Part shown: positions 25,227 through 34,014 of the stretch, piece by piece
Layout of the letters: each line of letters begins with the position of its first letter
Position numbering within the stretch: position 1 is the stretch's first letter
From: Aquisalibacillus elongatus
Lineage (GTDB): Bacteria; Bacillota; Bacilli; Bacillales; Alkalibacillaceae
Assembly: GCF_003843875.1 (NCBI RefSeq)
Contig: NZ_RKRF01000008.1
Location: 62,001 to 126,000, forward strand
DNA length: 64,000 bases
Reading direction: 5' to 3'
Translations under genes and position numbers: made by a program
Notes under the pieces: generated by a model
What the model saw: the letters and a program-made list of their open reading frames with translations, nothing else
Databases searched by the model: none
Told to the model about the DNA's origin: nothing

Positions 25227-26675
25227 GTGAGTTTATTAGAACGATTAAAAAGTCAAAATGAACAATTAATTCAAAATGAGAATAAAAAGCCGTCTAATGA
25301 TGGTGATTCTGAACAAACGGCGGCACCAAAATCAGAACAAGTAACGGAAGTTAAACAGGAAGAAACACCGACACAACCCCAAACGGTTAAAGTCAAAGCG
25401 AATCCAGTGTTAGATGAAAAACATTTAAATTTTAAAAACACGTTACATAAAGAGATTTTAAAGGAAGTTAAGGGTGATCAACCTAAGGAACAGGTTGTAC
25501 CGATTGTTGAAGAACTTGCGATTGAGCTAATCAAGGAAAATGAAGAGTATCGAACAATCGATCGTAAGCGGGTTGTCGATGAGTTAGTGAATGATTTAAC
25601 GGGGTACGGTCCAATTAATCCATTATTGGAAGATGAAGATGTATCAGAGGTCATGGTCAACGGACCTGATCAAGTTTACTGTGAGCGAGATGGTCGATTA
25701 GAGTTAACGGATTTATCGTTTCGGGATGATGAACATGTGTTACATGTTATTGAAAAGATCGTGGCGCCATTAGGACGTCGTATCGATGAGAGTAGTCCGA
25801 TGGTGGATGCGAGACTTCCCGATGGTTCTCGTGTAAACGCGATTATTCCGCCCCTTGCGTTAAATGGGCCTACGCTAACGATCCGTAAGTTTGCTGCTGA
25901 CCCATTTATGATTGATGATTTAGTTAACTTTGGGACGCTAACACAAGAGATGGCAACGTTTATTGATGCTTGTGTTAAAGCGCGATTAAATGTGTTTGTC
26001 AGTGGTGGTACGGGGTCAGGTAAGACGACGACGTTAAATGTGTTGTCGAACTTTATCCCAAATGATGAACGGATTGTAACCATTGAGGATGCGGCAGAAC
26101 TTCAATTAGGACAAGATCATGTTGTGTCACTTGAGTCACGCCCACCCAACCTTGAAGGGAAAGGCGCGATTACGATTCGAGACTTAGTTCGAAACTCTCT
26201 ACGTATGCGACCAGACCGAATTGTAATTGGTGAGGTCCGTGGTGCAGAAGCGCTTGATATGTTACAGGCGATGAACACAGGTCACGATGGATCGCTTGCA
26301 ACAGGACACTCGAATAGTCCGCGAGATATGTTATCAAGATTGGAGACGATGGTGTTACTTGCGGGTGTCGAGCTTCCAATTAAGGCGATTCGGGATCAAA
26401 TCTCAGGTGCGATTGATTTAATTATTCAACAGTCACGTTTAAAAGATGGCTCTCGTAAAATCGTTAAAATTACTGAAGTGCAAGGCATGGAAGGTGATGT
26501 CATTGTTTTGCAGGACATATTTGAATATGAACAAACAGGTGTCGATGAAAACGGAAAGATACAAGGTCACTTAGTGCCAACTGGAGTGCGCCCTAAATTC
26601 TTTGAATATCTACAAAATACCAACGTCCATATTCCAACGAATGTGTTCTTAAAAGAAGAGGAGTGGACGGTATGA
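25227..26675 (+). CDS. cpaF: CpaF/TadA-type secretion ATPase
   Basis: A 482-residue ATPase of the GspE/VirB11 superfamily. Walker [10 protein letters not shown] is at 260-268; the Asp-box [12 protein letters not shown], the His-box and the Walker B region [14 protein letters not shown] follow. The N-terminal 60 residues are a low-complexity Q/E/K linker. The start GTG 25227 is chosen because GGAGG lies 8 nt upstream. It powers pilus extension and probably retraction. It overlaps tadB by 4 nt (ATGA). Confidence 0.92.
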   Translation: MSLLERLKSQNEQLIQNENKKPSNDGDSEQTAAPKSEQVTEVKQEETPTQPQTVKVKANPVLDEKHLNFKNTLHKEILKEVKGDQPKEQVVPIVEELAIELIKENEEYRTIDRKRVVDELVNDLTGYGPINPLLEDEDVSEVMVNGPDQVYCERDGRLELTDLSFRDDEHVLHVIEKIVAPLGRRIDESSPMVDARLPDGSRVNAIIPPLALNGPTLTIRKFAADPFMIDDLVNFGTLTQEMATFIDACVKARLNVFVSGGTGSGKTTTLNVLSNFIPNDERIVTIEDAAELQLGQDHVVSLESRPPNLEGKGAITIRDLVRNSLRMRPDRIVIGEVRGAEALDMLQAMNTGHDGSLATGHSNSPRDMLSRLETMVLLAGVELPIKAIRDQISGAIDLIIQQSRLKDGSRKIVKITEVQGMEGDVIVLQDIFEYEQTGVDENGKIQGHLVPTGVRPKFFEYLQNTNVHIPTNVFLKEEEWTV

Positions 26676-27649
26676 ATGTAGAACTACTGCTTGCCTTGGG
26701 TGTTTTATTAACGTCAACTTTCTTCTTTTTAGCTATTTTCAATAAGTTGTTTTACAAAGACCAACAAATGAAAAAGCGTGTACAACAGTATATTTTTGAA
26801 GATGAACCGAATATGCCTGAGCCTGAAAAAGAAAAGAAAGTCAAAATGGCGGTAGAATTTCGATTAACCAAAGATAAAATTCGAAAAAGTCTTCAGAAGC
26901 AAGATAAAGGCCAAAAAATAGAGATGGAACTTCACCAAGCTGGCATACCGATCAAACCTGAAGAGTATGTGATGTTCCGTTGGATTTCGGTCGCTTTTTT
27001 TGCGGGGCTTTTTCATCTAATTTTTGGTCATTTTTTATTCATTTTCCTTGGAGCTGTTTTTGGCCTAATGTTGCCGAAGTTTGTATTAGCCCATAAGAAA
27101 AAGAAACGTATTAATGAGTTTAATGACCATTTAGCTGAAATGATTTCGTCAGTGGTGAGTGCTTTAAAGGCGGGGTTTAGTTTTCCGCAGGCCTTACAAA
27201 ATGTAAGAAATGAATCGCCTTCACCGGTTAAAGAAGAACTCGAACAAGCGCTAAAAGAAATGCAGTATGGTGCCTCGGTGGAAGAAGCATTAAACCGGAT
27301 GAAAGAACGAGTTCCAAGTGAAGATTTGGATTTAATGATTCAAGCGATCGTCATTCAGCGTCAGGTTGGTGGTAACTTGGCTGTTGTGCTAGAGAAAATC
27401 GTTCACACGATTCGTGAACGTATTAAAATTCAGGGGCAGATTAAAACGTTGACTGCGCAAGGTAAAATGTCTGGCGTTGTGGTTGGCCTATTACCGTTAG
27501 CGCTTATGGGAATGCTTTATTTTATGAACCAGGAATATATGATGGTTTTATTTGAGGATCCAATCGGTGTCGCTTTACTAATTGTCGCCTCCATTTCCAT
27601 GGTCATTGGGTTTATTTTTATTCGAAAAGTTACGTCAATCGAGGTGTAA
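26672..27649 (+). CDS. tadB: TadB-like inner platform protein (T2SF domain)
   Basis: A 325-residue polytopic protein: one N-terminal helix, two helices around 105-140, the cytoplasmic GspF/T2SF domain (about 155-280) with [20 protein letters not shown], then two C-terminal helices. The start ATG 26672 overlaps the cpaF stop (ATGA) and is served by GAGGAG. It pairs with TadC to form the membrane platform on which CpaF acts. Confidence 0.9.
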   Translation: MNVELLLALGVLLTSTFFFLAIFNKLFYKDQQMKKRVQQYIFEDEPNMPEPEKEKKVKMAVEFRLTKDKIRKSLQKQDKGQKIEMELHQAGIPIKPEEYVMFRWISVAFFAGLFHLIFGHFLFIFLGAVFGLMLPKFVLAHKKKKRINEFNDHLAEMISSVVSALKAGFSFPQALQNVRNESPSPVKEELEQALKEMQYGASVEEALNRMKERVPSEDLDLMIQAIVIQRQVGGNLAVVLEKIVHTIRERIKIQGQIKTLTAQGKMSGVVVGLLPLALMGMLYFMNQEYMMVLFEDPIGVALLIVASISMVIGFIFIRKVTSIEV

Positions 27650-27653
27650 AGCC

Positions 27654-28577
27654 ATGGTCGTTTTTCTATATTTAATGACAATGATATTACTAATAGGCGG
27701 CTTTGCCCTTTATCGTCGTGAAAAAATGGTGAAGCAAAGCGCACGTAAATCTTATGTGTTAGGAATGGAAGAGTCAGTTGAGTCGGAAACGGATGATGAA
27801 GAGGAGAAAAGGTCTCTTTATGAACGATTAATCCAGCCTAAATTAAGAGATTTTAAGCGTAAGTTCAGACGGACGATGCCGAATGAAAAGCAGGAGAAGT
27901 TAGAACTAAAACTTTTACGTGCGGGTAGTCCGATGGGGCTATCTCCGTTTGAATATCGAATCGTCCAGTTAATTTTGTATGTGTCATTACCGTTAGTGTT
28001 TAGTTTGCTTGCCGTACTAGGTAATGCTTCTTTTTCCAGATTACTATTAATGATCTTTTTAGGAGTGGGCATGGCTGCATACGTTCCGTTTGTGTATTTA
28101 AAGCTTAAAACGTCTCAGCGATATAACGAAGCCGTTAAAGAACTTCCGGATTTTATTGATTTACTAGCTGTTAGTATGGAAGCAGGTTTAGGTTTTGATT
28201 CAGCGTTAGGAAAGGTCGTATCTAAACAAAAAGGCATTTTGTCAATTGAGTTTAGGCGTTGTTTAGAAGAATTGAAACTTGGAAAAACGCGAAAAGAAGC
28301 CCTATCAGGTGTGCGCCAGAGGCTTGATGTGGACGACATCAAGTTATTGATCGGAAGTATTATTCAGGCGGAGCAATTAGGTGTTGGGATGGTTCAGACA
28401 CTGAGAGTACAGTCTGAAGAAATTCGAGAACGACGAAAACAACGAGCTGAGGAGAAAGCAATGAAAGCACCGATTAAGATGCTATTCCCACTTGTCATTT
28501 TCATTTTCCCAACGATTTTTATTGTTTTATTAGGTCCTGCAATCATTCAAATTATTGATATGTTCGCTAATCGCTAA
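27654..28577 (+). CDS. tadC: TadC-like inner platform protein (T2SF domain)
   Basis: A 307-residue paralogue of TadB with the same order of helices and the T2SF domain (about 155-280), with ELPDFIDLLAVSMEAGLGFDSAL. The start ATG 27654 follows GAGGTG within the tadB-tadC junction; the 24 preceding in-frame codons lie inside tadB. It is the last gene of the pilus operon; a terminator follows. No TPR protein TadD is present. Confidence 0.9.
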   Translation: MVVFLYLMTMILLIGGFALYRREKMVKQSARKSYVLGMEESVESETDDEEEKRSLYERLIQPKLRDFKRKFRRTMPNEKQEKLELKLLRAGSPMGLSPFEYRIVQLILYVSLPLVFSLLAVLGNASFSRLLLMIFLGVGMAAYVPFVYLKLKTSQRYNEAVKELPDFIDLLAVSMEAGLGFDSALGKVVSKQKGILSIEFRRCLEELKLGKTRKEALSGVRQRLDVDDIKLLIGSIIQAEQLGVGMVQTLRVQSEEIRERRKQRAEEKAMKAPIKMLFPLVIFIFPTIFIVLLGPAIIQIIDMFANR

Positions 28578-28602
28578 ACACGTCATTGTGGCGTGTTTTT
28601 TT
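28577..28602 (+). terminator. Terminator of the Tad operon
   Basis: Stem AACACGTC/GGCGTGTT with one G-U pair (28577-28584 with 28590-28597), then seven T counting the stem end. Confidence 0.8.
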
Positions 28603-28643
28603 ACTGGTCGTATGGTAAAATATCACCAAAAGAGGTGAACGTT

Positions 28644-29087
28644 ATGGGGTTTAAACGAGAAGTAAAAATAGACAAGCCAATGGACTTAGTGTATCGAGTT
28701 TTAACAACGTATGAATATGCACCTAAAGTGTTAGACCATATTGAGAAGGTTGACATTCAAGGTGATAGCATTCAAGTTGGCACTAAGATTGTTGAGACAA
28801 GAAAAATTGGTCAGCAAACGATTGATAATACGCTAGAAGTGGTTGAGTATGAACCTAATCATCGGTTTGCGACGTATAGTGTCCAAAACGGATTAGACCT
28901 TCATTATATTTACGCATTAAGTGAACAAAACGGCACGACAACCATACAATTTGAAGGGAAAATTAAAACGAAAGGAATTCGAAATTTCCTTTCGAAGCCG
29001 ATTATTTCCTGGTTGATTAAACGTGAGGATGGTCAACATCTAGAAAAATTGAACCAATATATTTTTAACAATTATAAAGACGAGTAG
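28644..29087 (+). CDS. SRPBCC (START-like) family protein
   Basis: A 147-residue cytoplasmic protein with the helix-grip pattern of polyketide-cyclase/SRPBCC proteins: KREVKIDKPMDLVYRVLTTYEYAPKVLDHIEKV at the start, a central sheet, and a long C-terminal helix (SWLIKREDGQHLEKLNQYI). The start at 28644 follows AGAGGTG. These proteins bind hydrophobic ligands in a deep cavity; no ligand can be inferred here. It is monocistronic. Confidence 0.75.
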   Translation: MGFKREVKIDKPMDLVYRVLTTYEYAPKVLDHIEKVDIQGDSIQVGTKIVETRKIGQQTIDNTLEVVEYEPNHRFATYSVQNGLDLHYIYALSEQNGTTTIQFEGKIKTKGIRNFLSKPIISWLIKREDGQHLEKLNQYIFNNYKDE

Positions 29088-29108
29088 GGCTGTTCAGGTT
29101 GGACAGCC
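29088..29108 (+). terminator. Weak terminator hairpin
   Basis: GGCTGTT/GGACAGCC hairpin just after the SRPBCC stop, followed by an interrupted T-rich run. Confidence 0.45.
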
Positions 29109-29144
29109 TATTCTTATATTTTTGAATTGGTTTGGAGTGATTTG

Positions 29145-29480
29145 ATGCGTGAATTTCGGGAGTTAAACAGTTTAGAAGATATCGATGAATTACTAACCCA
29201 TCGTTTATCATTTCTATATATATCAAGGGTTGGTTGCAGTGTTTGTCATAGTTTATTGCCTCAAGTTCAAACTTTGATGGAAAACTACCCCGAAATTGAA
29301 CTGGGGCATATAGAGGTGAATGAAGTGCCTGAAGTTGCTGGTCGATTTAATATTTTTACAGTGCCGGTTCTCATTCTTTTTGTAGAAGGTAAGGAGTATC
29401 TGCGTGAGGCAAGAATTGTGCAAATGGATGAATTTAATCATAAGCTTTCAAAGATCTATCAAGGGGTACTAGGGGATTAA
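29145..29480 (+). CDS. Thioredoxin-like protein
   Basis: A 111-residue thioredoxin-fold protein without a signal peptide. The redox motif is C31-S-V-C34 in place of the usual CGPC, and the cis-proline segment FTVPVLILF follows at about 78-86. The start at 29145 has GGAG 7 nt upstream. It resembles the YtpP/thioredoxin-like proteins of Bacilli and probably reduces disulfides or low-molecular-weight thiol adducts in the cytoplasm. Confidence 0.82.
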   Translation: MREFRELNSLEDIDELLTHRLSFLYISRVGCSVCHSLLPQVQTLMENYPEIELGHIEVNEVPEVAGRFNIFTVPVLILFVEGKEYLREARIVQMDEFNHKLSKIYQGVLGD

Positions 29481-29558
29481 TTGTTCAAGGAATTGTCTAT
29501 GTTGTGTTTGAACTTCTATGACATAATGGAAGTTAAATAGGGAAAAGAGGAGATTTGT

Positions 29559-29948
29559 ATGGAAAAGTATAGTACGACATTATTACGGTTTTCGGCATTG
29601 TTTGCTGTCGTTGGTGCGTTTATTGGGTCCCATATGGCAGGGTCGATGGACTATCAATTTAAGTCCGTACACGCTCATATTTTAGTTGTCGGTTGGTTAT
29701 CTTTATTTGCCTGGGCTGTTTTTTATAAAGTGTTTTATAAAAGACAAACCCTATTAGCAACGCTTCATGTTTGGAGTGCGATCATAGGTTCTATAGGACT
29801 TACAACAGGCATGTGGGTGTATTTCACGCGACCATTAGGCCTGCCTGAAACCTTTGTTACCGTCTATTTTATTGTCGGTGGAACAATTTTGTTAATTAGT
29901 TTTGTGTTATTTTTCTTACTAACACTACGACAGTTTGAGGAAAACTAG
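29559..29948 (+). CDS. Small four-helix membrane protein, possible haem-type histidines
   Basis: A 129-residue protein with four helices (about 10-27, 38-58, 68-88 and 98-122). The second helix contains SVHAHILVVGWLSLFAW, whose HxH in a membrane helix resembles the ligand helix of haem-copper oxidase/NnrS-like proteins. Helix 3 begins with another histidine (LHVW). The start has AGAGGAG upstream. No redox partner is nearby. Function unknown; haem binding is only a suggestion. Confidence 0.6.
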   Translation: MEKYSTTLLRFSALFAVVGAFIGSHMAGSMDYQFKSVHAHILVVGWLSLFAWAVFYKVFYKRQTLLATLHVWSAIIGSIGLTTGMWVYFTRPLGLPETFVTVYFIVGGTILLISFVLFFLLTLRQFEEN

Positions 29949-29962
29949 GGAGGGCATATTCA

Positions 29963-31249
29963 TTGAATTTATACGATGAACTAACGAAGGAATATGATAA
30001 AAAGCACACGCATTCAGGCGTGAATGGCGACCGATTGGCGAAGCGTTTGTCAGTTTTAGCGGAGACTGGTATGACAGACGAAGGCGGCTGCCTTAGAATT
30101 TCCTTTTCAAAAGAAGAGCTAGAAGCGAAAAAACTTGTAATGGAGTGGATGGAAGAAGAAGGGTTAACGGTTACGATGGATGGTGCCGGAAATGTTTTCG
30201 GTCGCTTAGAAGGACAAGAGGAACTTCCAGCTGTTTTATCGGGCTCACATGTGGATAGTGTTCCACATGGTGGCCATTTTGACGGGCCATTAGGGGTGCT
30301 TTCAGCTTTAGAAGTGGTATCGGCTTGGAACGAAAATGGTTACCGTCCGAAGCGACCATTTGAAGTCGTCATTTTCTCTGATGAAGAAGGTGCGCGATTT
30401 AATGGTGGTCTAACCGGTAGTCAGGCGTTTGTTGGCCAAATAGATTCGGAAGAAGAACGTAAGCGTGTGGATTTCAACGGTCGTTCGTATGAGGATGTTT
30501 TAGCAGAAGTCGGTTTAACACCAGAGGGAGTTGCAAGTGCGAAACGCAATCTGGATTCCGTCCATGCGTTTATAGAGGTTCATATCGAACAGGGTAAACG
30601 CTTGGAAAAAGCTAACCTCCCGACAGGTGTGGTAACCGGTATTGCGGGGCCAACGTGGATGAAAGTAACGTATACTGGTGCTGCTGGCCATGCAGGTAAC
30701 ACACCGATGGATGATCGCCAAGATGCACTAGTTGCGGCGAGTGATTTTATTTATCGTGTAAAAGACTTACCAGGTGAAGTGAGCGATTCGGGTGTCGCAA
30801 CGGTTGGGAAACTAGAAGTCAAGCCTAACGGCGTAAATGTCATCCCTGGAGAAGTTGAACTCACTGTTGATATTCGTGACATTAAAAAAGGGTGGAAAGA
30901 AACCATCGTTGATTCCGTAAAACAGCAAGCTGAAGAAGCGGCATCAAAAAACGAGGTTACCGTAGAACTAGATGAAATGATGAGCGTTGATCCGGTTGAA
31001 ATCCCTGAACAGATGCAACAAAAGGCGTCTGAAGCTACGCAGGAAGTATTAGAAATAGAATCATATTTATTACCGAGTGGCGCTGGACACGATGCGATGA
31101 TTGTCGGTAGACACGTACCTGTTGCTATGCTCTTTACCCAAAGTAAAGACGGCGTCAGCCACAACCCGAAAGAATGGTCCTCATTAAATGACTGCATTCA
31201 GACGGTCCATGTATTAAAACGGTTTGTTGAAAAAGTGTGTGATGAGTAA
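29963..31249 (+). CDS. Zn-dependent N-carbamoyl-amino-acid hydrolase/allantoate amidohydrolase-like
   Basis: A 428-residue M20-type amidohydrolase of the hydantoinase/carbamoylase family. Metal ligands lie in SGSHVDSVPHGGHFDGPLG, the catalytic EE in FSDEEGARF, and further in HIEQGKRLE and SGAGHDAM. The dimerisation domain covers about 215-330. The start is TTG 29963 behind AGGGAGGG. It hydrolyses N-carbamoyl-L-amino acids, allantoate or ureidoglycolate; the residues seen do not decide which. No hydantoinase or allantoinase gene is nearby. Confidence 0.85.
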   Translation: MNLYDELTKEYDKKHTHSGVNGDRLAKRLSVLAETGMTDEGGCLRISFSKEELEAKKLVMEWMEEEGLTVTMDGAGNVFGRLEGQEELPAVLSGSHVDSVPHGGHFDGPLGVLSALEVVSAWNENGYRPKRPFEVVIFSDEEGARFNGGLTGSQAFVGQIDSEEERKRVDFNGRSYEDVLAEVGLTPEGVASAKRNLDSVHAFIEVHIEQGKRLEKANLPTGVVTGIAGPTWMKVTYTGAAGHAGNTPMDDRQDALVAASDFIYRVKDLPGEVSDSGVATVGKLEVKPNGVNVIPGEVELTVDIRDIKKGWKETIVDSVKQQAEEAASKNEVTVELDEMMSVDPVEIPEQMQQKASEATQEVLEIESYLLPSGAGHDAMIVGRHVPVAMLFTQSKDGVSHNPKEWSSLNDCIQTVHVLKRFVEKVCDE

Positions 31250-31277
31250 TGGCACTGATGTTTAGTGCCATTTTTTT
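31248..31277 (+). terminator. Terminator of the amidohydrolase gene
   Basis: Stem AATGGCACT/AGTGCCATT (31248-31256 with 31264-31272), then T-run. Confidence 0.85.
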
Positions 31278-31551
31278 ATGCTGAAAACGGGGGGTATTAA
31301 ACAGATTATTTTTAATCATTCGGCAATATAATTCGTCCAAAAGTTCTGAATATACTCTTAAACATTAAAATATAAGATTTCCTGTAAACCAATCTTAAAA
31401 CTAAGTGGGAAAATTGCACCAAGTTTACGATGTGGGGCGATTTTAAGTTTACTCAGAGTCATTCATAATGAGATAATAAAAGAGGTTGTTATTCAAAGAA
31501 AAATTTAGGGTAAACTAAACCAAGGTATATAGATGTTTGGGGGAACACCAA
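31278..31551. other. AT-rich interval upstream of the MurE-like gene
   Basis: About 270 bp with no convincing gene. It should contain the promoter of the MurE-like gene, but I cannot pick a -35/-10 pair with confidence. Confidence 0.4.
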
Positions 31552-33003
31552 TTGAAACTTTTGAATCTGCTAGACAACGTTGATTATAAATCCCAGAGCA
31601 ACCTTGATGATATAACTGTGGTAGGCATTACGGATGATTCTCGTGAAGTTAAAACAGGTTACTTATTTGTTGCTATTGAAGGCTATCAATCCGATGGTCA
31701 TCATTATATAGAAGAAGCTTTTGACAATGGGGCTTGTGCCGTGATAGGCGAACAAGACCTTGAATTTGAACAGTATATAAAGGTCAGTAACTCTAAACAA
31801 GTTTTAGGGCAGTTAGTTAGTCGTTATTATGGACAACCCTCTTTAAATAAAAAAGTGATCGGCGTTACCGGGACGAATGGTAAAACAACAACTAGTTACA
31901 TGATTAAGTCTGTGTTTGAAGAGAACGGGTATTCTTGTGGCTTGATTGGCACGATTGAGTATTATATAAATGGTGAGTCAAAACCTAGTAAAAATACGAC
32001 ACCGGGTGCTGTGACGTTACAGAAGTTACTGTACGAAAGTCAAGATGATGTCGTGGTTATTGAAATTTCATCCCATGCACTGAAGCAATATCGAGTGGAA
32101 GGTGTCCAATTAGATGGTGCGATTTTTACGAATTTAGATTCTGAACACTTAGATTATCACAATAGTATGCAGGAGTACTTTGAGTCTAAGTTACTTATTT
32201 TTGAATACCTAAAGCCGAATGGTTTTGCGTTAATCAATACAGACGACCAATGGGGTGCCAAGGCACGCGATACCTTGTTGGATAAAGGTATAAATGTTTT
32301 CTCAGTTGGTGTTGAACCTAGTCATGATGTACAGATTCGTCTTGATAAACCGAGTCTTCATGTTAAAGGTGCTACTTCGGATGAACAACTTAGCTTGAAA
32401 TTACCTGGATTGCATAATCGGTTTAATGCAGCATTTGGTATGTTAATTAGTGAAATTTATAAACTTAATCGTCAACAGTCAATCGCGGCCTTAAACCATG
32501 TCGAAAAAGTGAATGGTCGTTTTGAAATTGTCTATTTCCCTGGAAATATAAAAGTTGTTGTCGATTATGCGCATACACCTAAAGGTTTTTTCCATTGTTT
32601 AAATACAGTAAAAGAATGCGGTGCTAGGCGTATAATTCATGTATTTGGATTTAGAGGCACACGTGATCCATCTAAACGCATTCCAATGATGAAAAAGTCC
32701 TTACAGGTGAGTGATTATTATATTTTAACGCTTGATGATTTAAACGAAACGTCTGAAGATGAAATGGAAAAAGAGCTTGTAGATTACCAAAATCGCTTTG
32801 ATTCAGCTAGTGGTGAAGTGATTACCGATCGAACATTAGCTATTGAACGAGCGATTCAATTAGCTGAAGAAGGTGATTGGGTAGTCATTACGGGCAAAGG
32901 TCATGAACATTATCAACAAGACTTTGCTTTAGGCACCAAAACAGACCTAGAAACGGTCGAAAAAGTTTATAATCATATTCAAGAATATACAAGCTTAAGT
33001 TAA
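31552..33003 (+). CDS. MurE-like Mur ligase (UDP-MurNAc-tripeptide synthetase paralogue)
   Basis: A 483-residue Mur ligase with the MurE domain order. The UDP-binding N-domain has TDDSREVKTGYLFVAIEG, the ATP loop is GTNGKTT (107-113), the substrate segment is KNTTPGAVTLQ, the metal/lysine segment is FESKLLIF, and DYAHTPKGF starts the third domain. The MurE motif that selects diaminopimelate, DNPR, is replaced by DDLNETS (395-401), with no arginine. It stands alone, not in a division/cell-wall cluster. It may add another residue or modify another muropeptide. The start TTG 31552 has GGGGGA upstream. Confidence 0.85.
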   Translation: MKLLNLLDNVDYKSQSNLDDITVVGITDDSREVKTGYLFVAIEGYQSDGHHYIEEAFDNGACAVIGEQDLEFEQYIKVSNSKQVLGQLVSRYYGQPSLNKKVIGVTGTNGKTTTSYMIKSVFEENGYSCGLIGTIEYYINGESKPSKNTTPGAVTLQKLLYESQDDVVVIEISSHALKQYRVEGVQLDGAIFTNLDSEHLDYHNSMQEYFESKLLIFEYLKPNGFALINTDDQWGAKARDTLLDKGINVFSVGVEPSHDVQIRLDKPSLHVKGATSDEQLSLKLPGLHNRFNAAFGMLISEIYKLNRQQSIAALNHVEKVNGRFEIVYFPGNIKVVVDYAHTPKGFFHCLNTVKECGARRIIHVFGFRGTRDPSKRIPMMKKSLQVSDYYILTLDDLNETSEDEMEKELVDYQNRFDSASGEVITDRTLAIERAIQLAEEGDWVVITGKGHEHYQQDFALGTKTDLETVEKVYNHIQEYTSLS

Positions 33004-33004
33004 C

Positions 33005-33244
33005 GAGGCAGGGACAAAAGATTTATATTGATAGTAACTCCGTACTTTGGTTGAGTGGTTTGAAGCAAAGTACGGAGTTTCTTATACGCTTCGTCAAAAT
33101 GCTTCGCTTTCCGCGGGCACGGCCTCAACTTCCCAAAGCTCACTGTCGTTTCGCTTTGCGTGATTTTCGGCTCGTGCTGTTCCCGCAGGAGACTACGCAT
33201 TTTGACTACGCTTATTAAAGCTTCAATCAAATGTTTCACACTCG
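33005..33244 (-). repeat. Structured intergenic repeat, copy A
   Basis: About 240 bp that matches, inverted, the element at 47683-47943. Shared parts include a GGGACAAAAG end, a hairpin with CCGTAC in its arm (33036-33049 with 33066-33079), a TTTCCGCGGGCACGGCC block, GATTTTCGGCTCGTGCTGTTC, and a TTTCACAC end. It begins 2 nt after the stop of the MurE-like gene, hairpin first. Confidence 0.8.
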
Positions 33245-33282
33245 TTAATTCCCTTTTATCTCACCCTCGTTTTTTTAACTAA

Positions 33283-33310
33283 GAAAACTCCTGTCATAGC
33301 AGGAGTTTTC
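33283..33310. terminator. Terminator downstream of phoU
   Basis: Stem GAAAACTCCTG/CAGGAGTTTTC (33283-33293 with 33300-33310). Its AT end serves as U-run for the minus-strand pst-phoU operon. Confidence 0.7.
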
Positions 33311-33339
33311 AAGGGGGTATTTTCAACCATATAGGAGAG

Positions 33340-33996
33340 TTAGCTATTTAAATCTACGTGCTTACCTTTGACCAAATATAAGATACCTTCTGCAATATTT
33401 GTTACATGATCAGCTGCTCGTTCCAAATAACGACTGATAAAAGCAAGTTGAGTAATCTGACTAATCTCATCAGGGTGTTTCGTCATATGATTCAACATGT
33501 TTTCAATTGAAGCCCCGTATTGTTGGTCAACTTGATCATCAATTCGAGCAATTTCAAAGGCTGTTTCAATATCTTCTTTAAAATAAGCATCAATGACTAA
33601 GTCCATCATTTGGTCAACCACCGAAGCGGTAGTTAAAATCTGTTGCTTTTCTTCAGGTAATGAGCTGTTTCCAATTCGTTGTACCGACTTAGCGATATTG
33701 ACACCCAAATCAGCAATTCGCTCGATATCATTGGTTGCTTTTAATGTGATGACTAACCGTCTTAAGTCTTTGGCAACAGGTTGTTCCTTTGCAATCATCC
33801 AAATGGCTTCATCATTAATCTCATCTTCAAAAGCGTTAATCTGTTCGTCTTGATCAATAACGCTTTGCGCTAATTCTGCATCTTGTTGATCTAGAGCTTT
33901 AAGGGAGTTGGATATAGCCTTTTTGGCCATCTCACTCATGTCTAATACTTTTTCTTTCAGTCCATACAGTTGGTCTTCAAAATTTTCTCTAACCAT
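33340..33996 (-). CDS. phoU: Phosphate transport regulator PhoU
   Basis: A 218-residue all-helical protein with two tandem three-helix PhoU repeats (about 5-100 and 110-210), each with the acidic metal-binding helix motif (ATNDIERIADLGVNIAKSV in the first, SRYLERAADHVTNIAEGI in the second). It modulates PstSCAB and, through it, the phosphate sensor kinase. It is the last gene of the pst operon, 18 nt after pstB. Confidence 0.93.
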   Translation of the reverse strand: MVRENFEDQLYGLKEKVLDMSEMAKKAISNSLKALDQQDAELAQSVIDQDEQINAFEDEINDEAIWMIAKEQPVAKDLRRLVITLKATNDIERIADLGVNIAKSVQRIGNSSLPEEKQQILTTASVVDQMMDLVIDAYFKEDIETAFEIARIDDQVDQQYGASIENMLNHMTKHPDEISQITQLAFISRYLERAADHVTNIAEGILYLVKGKHVDLNS

Positions 33997-34014
33997 AACA
34001 AGCTCCTCTCTGAT

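Noticed and set aside
30751..31197. 148-codon open frame opposite the amidohydrolase gene
   Set aside because: Serine/threonine-rich antisense shadow of a well-supported gene; no ribosome site.
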